64,000 bases of DNA from JAIEOG01 sp964611895. Its GTDB lineage: Bacteria > Bdellovibrionota > FAC87 > UBA2466. This document shows, in pieces, positions 60,280-64,000 of the stretch. The stretch spans positions 1-64,000 of the forward strand of contig CAZTDN010000017.1 in the NCBI GenBank assembly GCA_964611895.1, in the 5' to 3' direction. Numbering within the stretch: the stretch's first letter is position 1; every line of letters starts with the position of its first letter. The position numbers and the translations under genes are program-made. The notes beneath the pieces are model-generated. The model saw only the letters and a program-made list of their open reading frames with translations. It made no database searches and was not told the origin of the DNA.

Positions 60280-61263
60280 ATGATTATTACACGATCTCCA
60301 CTTCGGATTAGCCTGGGAGGAGGAGGCACGGATCTTCCCTCCTATTACAAAGAACACTCGGGCTTTTTGCTCGCTGCCGCGATCAACAAGTATGTTTACA
60401 TCACTCTGCACGAAACGTTCGAGCAAGAGCTGATTGTGAAGTACTCCAAGCTAGAACGCGTCAAGCAAGTCTCGGAAATTCAGCACCCCATTGTGCGAGA
60501 AGCGTTGACTCTAGTCCCAACCGCTAAGCCTCATTTTGAAATCGCTTCGATGGCTGACATCCCCGCGGGGACGGGGCTGGGGTCTTCGGGGAGTTTCACC
60601 ACCGCTTTGTTGAAAGCGTTGTACACACACAAACGGCGGGTTATCAGCGCGGCGGATTTAGCGGAACTCGCCTGTTCAATCGAGATCGATCGGCTCGGCG
60701 AACCGGTGGGCAAACAGGACCAGTATATTGCCGCTTTTGGGGGGCTTACTTGTTTCCGTTTTGAACCCGATGGCCGGGTCGAAGCTTGGCCTTTGAATAT
60801 TGCGGACGAAACCCGGTACAACCTCGAGGAAAACCTCGTCATGTTCTACACCGGTAAAACGCGGTCTGCCTCCGCTATCCTCAAGGACCAGGACAAGCGT
60901 AGCAAAGAGGGCGATCGGTCGATGATTGAAAATCTGCACTTCATCAAAGATCTGGGCAACCAGAGCGTGAGCGCTTTGGAGCGCGGCAATTTGAGAGACT
61001 TTGCTGCTCTAATGGACCTGCATTGGAAAAAGAAAAAGGAACGCAGCCCTGGTATGACCGACCCGTTTATCGACGAGAGCTATGATTATGCGATGAAGAA
61101 TGGTGCGTTGGGTGGAAAACTCATCGGTGCGGGCGGGAGTGGGTTTTTGATGTTCTACTCTGAAAACAAGGCCGCCTTGCGAGACGCTATGCGTGAGCGT
61201 GGCTTAAGCGAGCTGCATTTTCGGTTTGATTTTGAAGGCACTAAGATCGTGGCGCATTCATGA
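60280..61263 (+). CDS. hddA: GHMP kinase, D-glycero-D-manno-heptose 7-phosphate kinase type
   Basis: The product is 327 residues. The N-terminus IITRSPLRISLGGGGTDLPSYY and the ATP loop DIPAGTGLGSSGSFTTALL are the signatures of HddA-type kinases, with KQDQYIAAFGG and GGKLIGAGGSGFLMFY in the C-terminal half. The reaction is phosphorylation of heptose 7-phosphate at C1, the step missing from the operon at 49868. No Shine-Dalgarno sequence is evident. The ATG of the next gene overlaps its stop (ATGA). Confidence 0.9.
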   Translation: MIITRSPLRISLGGGGTDLPSYYKEHSGFLLAAAINKYVYITLHETFEQELIVKYSKLERVKQVSEIQHPIVREALTLVPTAKPHFEIASMADIPAGTGLGSSGSFTTALLKALYTHKRRVISAADLAELACSIEIDRLGEPVGKQDQYIAAFGGLTCFRFEPDGRVEAWPLNIADETRYNLEENLVMFYTGKTRSASAILKDQDKRSKEGDRSMIENLHFIKDLGNQSVSALERGNLRDFAALMDLHWKKKKERSPGMTDPFIDESYDYAMKNGALGGKLIGAGGSGFLMFYSENKAALRDAMRERGLSELHFRFDFEGTKIVAHS

Positions 61264-62057
61264 AGATTCTGATCACGGGAGCTTCGTCTGGAATCGGGGC
61301 GGCTCTCAGCCGCCATCTGGCCGCAGCAGGACACGAGGTTTGGGGCTGGGCGCGCCGCGCAGAAAAAATTTCTGGGCTAGCCACGCCGGTCGATGTTTCT
61401 GACTGGGGGCAAGTGCAAGCAGCTGCTCGGCACGTCGCCGCTAAGTGGGACAGTTGCGATGCCGTCATTTGTGCCGCAGGCATACAAGGAGCCGTGGGGC
61501 CTGCCATGGCTTGTGATCCTCACGCGTGGGCCCAAACGGTTGAAGTAAATTTGAATGGGACTTACTTCACGCTGCGGGGTCTGTACCCACTCTTGAAACG
61601 CTCGTCGGTTCGGGCCAAAGCGGTTTGTTTTTCCGGTGGGGGAGCGACGGCCCCGCGAGAAAATTTTTCTGCCTATGGAGCAGCGAAAACGGGAGTGGTT
61701 CGGTTGGTGGAAACACTCAGCCGGGAGTGGAAAGCTCTGCCCATAGACATCAACTCCGTGGCTCCAGGCGCACTGTCTACAGCGATGACGGACGAGGTTC
61801 TACGGCTCGGCCCTCAAGTAGTTGGGGAGGCCGATTATCAGGCCGCTATCAAAACGCGTTCGCAGGGGCAAGCCGGTTTTGAAAAGCTTTTCGGGTTGGT
61901 AGATTTTTTATTGTCGTCCAGGTCGGATGGTCTGAGCGGAAAACTACTCAGTGCCCCATGGGATCCTTGGGCGACGATGGAGACAGAAATTCCAGCCTTG
62001 ATGGACAGCGAGCTTTACACACTGAGGCGTGTTACCGAGTTGAAAAAGAAGATTTGA
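61260..62057 (+). CDS. Short-chain dehydrogenase/reductase
   Basis: The product is 265 residues and a classical SDR: TGASSGIGAAL for the cofactor, CAAGIQG, CFSGGGA with the catalytic Ser region, and YGAAK with Tyr and Lys. It probably reduces or oxidises a sugar hydroxyl or ketone, given its place between the heptose kinase and a sugar epimerase, but the substrate is not evident. It starts in an ATGA overlap with hddA and ends ten bases before the next gene, which has GAGAGGG upstream. Confidence 0.88.
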   Translation: MKILITGASSGIGAALSRHLAAAGHEVWGWARRAEKISGLATPVDVSDWGQVQAAARHVAAKWDSCDAVICAAGIQGAVGPAMACDPHAWAQTVEVNLNGTYFTLRGLYPLLKRSSVRAKAVCFSGGGATAPRENFSAYGAAKTGVVRLVETLSREWKALPIDINSVAPGALSTAMTDEVLRLGPQVVGEADYQAAIKTRSQGQAGFEKLFGLVDFLLSSRSDGLSGKLLSAPWDPWATMETEIPALMDSELYTLRRVTELKKKI

Positions 62058-62067
62058 GAGAGGGTGT

Positions 62068-63048
62068 ATGGCACACGTATTTATCACTGGGGCCGCTGGG
62101 TTTATTGGCAGCAACCTTGCGGAAGCACTTTTGCAAAGTGGGCACACAGTCACTGGCTGGGACAATCTTTCCACCGGATTCACGGAGTTCACTGAGGCGG
62201 CGCGGAGGCAAGCGGGCTACCGTTTTGAGCAGGGAGACAATCTCGATCTAGCGGGGTTAACACGTGCGATGCAGGGAGCAGATGTCGTGTTTCACTTGGC
62301 CGCCAATGCCGACGTCCGATTTGGTCTAAACCACCCCTCGAAAGACCTGCAACAGAACACGGTTGCGACTTTTAATGTTCTGGAAGCGATGCGCGCAAAT
62401 GGGGTGAAGCGTGTGGGATTTTCTTCTACGGGCTCTGTGTACGGCGAAGCGAAAACCATTCCCACTCCAGAAGACTGTCCGTTTCCGATACAGACTTCGC
62501 TGTATGGTGCTTCGAAGCTCGCGGGGGAGGGGTTAGTGCAAGCCTATTGTGAAGGGTTTGGTTTTCAGGGATGGATTTTTCGGTTTGTTTCCATTCTGGG
62601 CGATCGGTACACGCATGGGCATGTTTTTGATTTTTACCACCAGCTCAAACAGCACCCAGACCATTTGAGGATTTTGGGCGACGGCAAGCAGCGCAAATCC
62701 TATCTCTCTGTCGTGGATTGCGTGGCAGCCATTGCGCACGTTGTGTTCGGTGCGGGGCGACCTGCTCCGTCGGACAAGGGGTCCGTGCAGACTTATAATC
62801 TGGGTACGAATGAATATTGTCAGGTGACCGATTCCGTGGGGTGGATTTGTCGCCGCATGGGGCTGCAGCCTCGTTTGGAGTTTACCGGCGGAGATCGTGG
62901 GTGGGTGGGCGATAATCCCTTTATCTTCTTGGACACCGCAAAAATTCGCTCCACCGGATGGGAGCCCCGCCATTCGATAGAAAAGAGTGTGGAGCAAACA
63001 GTGGATTGGTTGAGTCAGAACGAATGGGTATTTGAGAAACGACAATGA
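62068..63048 (+). CDS. NAD-dependent sugar epimerase (extended SDR)
   Basis: The product is 326 residues. The cofactor loop is FITGAAGFIGSNLAEALL. WDNLSTG, VVFHLAANADVRFG, FSSTGSVYGEA and SLYGASK with the catalytic Tyr and Lys are typical of UDP-glucose 4-epimerase-like enzymes. KSYLSVVDCVAAI is the substrate-end motif. The exact substrate is unknown; it could act on a heptose or hexose nucleotide. Its stop overlaps the start of the Gfo/Idh gene by four bases. Confidence 0.9.
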   Translation: MAHVFITGAAGFIGSNLAEALLQSGHTVTGWDNLSTGFTEFTEAARRQAGYRFEQGDNLDLAGLTRAMQGADVVFHLAANADVRFGLNHPSKDLQQNTVATFNVLEAMRANGVKRVGFSSTGSVYGEAKTIPTPEDCPFPIQTSLYGASKLAGEGLVQAYCEGFGFQGWIFRFVSILGDRYTHGHVFDFYHQLKQHPDHLRILGDGKQRKSYLSVVDCVAAIAHVVFGAGRPAPSDKGSVQTYNLGTNEYCQVTDSVGWICRRMGLQPRLEFTGGDRGWVGDNPFIFLDTAKIRSTGWEPRHSIEKSVEQTVDWLSQNEWVFEKRQ

Positions 63049-64000
63049 AAAATATTTCGATTATCGGCTGTGGATTGATTGGAAAGAAACGCGTGCTCGG
63101 TGCCGGCGCAGAGCGGATTCGCACCCTGTACGATGTAAAGAGTGCCAACGCCTCTCGTTTAGCGCAGGAGTTGAATCTGGATGTGGCGATTGCGGCACAT
63201 GCAGAAGAAATTTTTGCTGACCCTCAGACCGAAATCGTTGTCGTGGCGACGTCTCACAATCACTTGGCGCCTCTGGCCGTAAAAGCCCTGCAAGCTGGCA
63301 AGCACGTGCTCGTCGAAAAGCCAGGAGCGATGAACGCAAGCGCTTGGAAGACCGTGGTGCAAGCGGCCGAGCAGAGCGGCAAACTCGTTCGCGTAGGGTT
63401 CAATCACCGGTACCACCCAGCCATGCTCAAAGCGCGCGAGATTATCGACTCTGGTGTCATGGGGCCGTTGTTCTTGGTTCGGGGTCGCTACGGTCACGGG
63501 GGCAGGGTGGGTTATGACAAAGAATGGCGTGCAGATGCCTCTGTCTCCGGGGGCGGCGAGCTTTTGGATCAAGGGGTGCACCTGATCGATTTGGCCGCGT
63601 GGTACCTGGGACCTTTTGAAAAGGTAGAGGGGTCGCTTGCGACCTATTTTTGGGATATGCCGGTCGAAGACAATGCGTTTTTAAATTTGCGCACAGCCAA
63701 CGGGGCAACGGCTTGGTTGCACGCCACTTGGACCGAATGGAAAAACTGTTTTTCGTTGGAGATTTATGGTCGTGTGGGGAAAATCCACATCGACGGTTTG
63801 GGGGGGAGCTATGGCATGGAAAAACTCACCTACCACCAGATGCTTCCTGAGATGGGGCCACCAGTAACAACGCATTTTGAGTTTCCGGAGGCAGATACTT
63901 CGTGGAAACGCGAAATGGACGCTTTTGATGAAGACATTCGCCTCCACCGCCAGCCCAGCCCCGGTTTAGCAGAAACGCTGCATACTTTGGAAGTCGTCCA
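63045..64000 (+). CDS. Gfo/Idh/MocA-family oxidoreductase (cut by right edge)
   Basis: At least 318 residues are read from ATG 63045 (overlapping the epimerase stop) to the window end without a stop. The N-terminus MKNISIIGCGLIGKKR is the NAD(P)-binding loop; HVLVEKPGAMNASAW holds the conserved E-K-P catalytic motif, and SGGGELLDQGVHLIDLAAWYLG is the family C-terminal-domain signature. These enzymes oxidise or reduce sugars and cyclitols. The operon context suggests a nucleotide-sugar or heptose substrate. The 3' end lies outside the window. Confidence 0.9.
   Translation, partial: MKNISIIGCGLIGKKRVLGAGAERIRTLYDVKSANASRLAQELNLDVAIAAHAEEIFADPQTEIVVVATSHNHLAPLAVKALQAGKHVLVEKPGAMNASAWKTVVQAAEQSGKLVRVGFNHRYHPAMLKAREIIDSGVMGPLFLVRGRYGHGGRVGYDKEWRADASVSGGGELLDQGVHLIDLAAWYLGPFEKVEGSLATYFWDMPVEDNAFLNLRTANGATAWLHATWTEWKNCFSLEIYGRVGKIHIDGLGGSYGMEKLTYHQMLPEMGPPVTTHFEFPEADTSWKREMDAFDEDIRLHRQPSPGLAETLHTLEVV

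Overview
The window is a gene-dense stretch of a Gram-negative bacterial chromosome. Evidence for a Gram-negative cell includes outer-membrane barrels, a TonB-dependent receptor with its own TonB, lipoproteins, heptose biosynthesis and an ABC exporter for surface polysaccharide. Many large exported proteins of unknown family and frequent TTG/GTG starts suggest a Bdellovibrionota- or Oligoflexia-like organism, but no marker here proves the phylum. Two runs of N (1919-2018 and 32391-32400) show this is a draft or metagenomic scaffold. I see no rRNA, tRNA, CRISPR array, prophage or insertion sequence. No gene-free stretch exceeds about 230 bases.

Layout. 1-9.3 kb: unknown genes, an exported HEAT-repeat protein, PpiC, a YchJ-like protein, a long TrhO-RluA fusion with an exported-looking tail, and an SDR-like/phosphoglycosyl transferase pair. 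9.2-16.5 kb: PDZ lipoprotein, ABC-F ATPase, FkbM methyltransferase, HtrA protease, an unknown exported protein and a metallophosphatase-like lipoprotein. 16.5-26 kb: a 2229-residue exported protein behind a hairpin that masks its start, then a TonB-dependent receptor and TonB, ending in a REP-like repeat. 26-37 kb: an MFS transporter and two sugar cassettes. One looks like CDP-branched sugar synthesis; the other combines an aminotransferase, CmcI-type methyltransferase, WbqC and formyltransferase. 37-43.7 kb: DinB, RF3, pseudouridine synthase, glutaredoxin, the Wzm/Wzt exporter genes in convergent orientation, and endonuclease III. 43.8-49.7 kb: unknown exported proteins, including a cluster with a J-domain-like protein, a protein with an internal duplication and an apparently exported Ser/Thr kinase. 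49.8-52.9 kb: a heptose operon (transaldolase, fused GmhB-GmhA, HddC) and GtrA. 52.9-59 kb: exported unknowns, a barrel, a large lipoprotein and an FMN glutamate-synthase-like oxidoreductase. 59-64 kb: a lipid or glycan operon (glycosyltransferase, HddA kinase, SDR, epimerase, Gfo/Idh oxidoreductase) that runs off the right edge.

How the genes fit together. About 20 genes concern surface glycans. Heptose precursors (TalC-type aldolase, GmhA, HddA, GmhB, HddC) and modified CDP- or amino-sugars (RfbF, 3,5-epimerase, C-methyltransferase, DegT aminotransferase, formyltransferase, FkbM and CmcI methyltransferases) would feed a polysaccharide exported by Wzm/Wzt. A second theme is exported proteins of unknown function.

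Two genome-wide habits stand out. Eight of ten convergent gene pairs overlap at their 3' ends. Several genes have a -10-like hexamer only 6-7 bases before the start codon, as expected for leaderless mRNAs.
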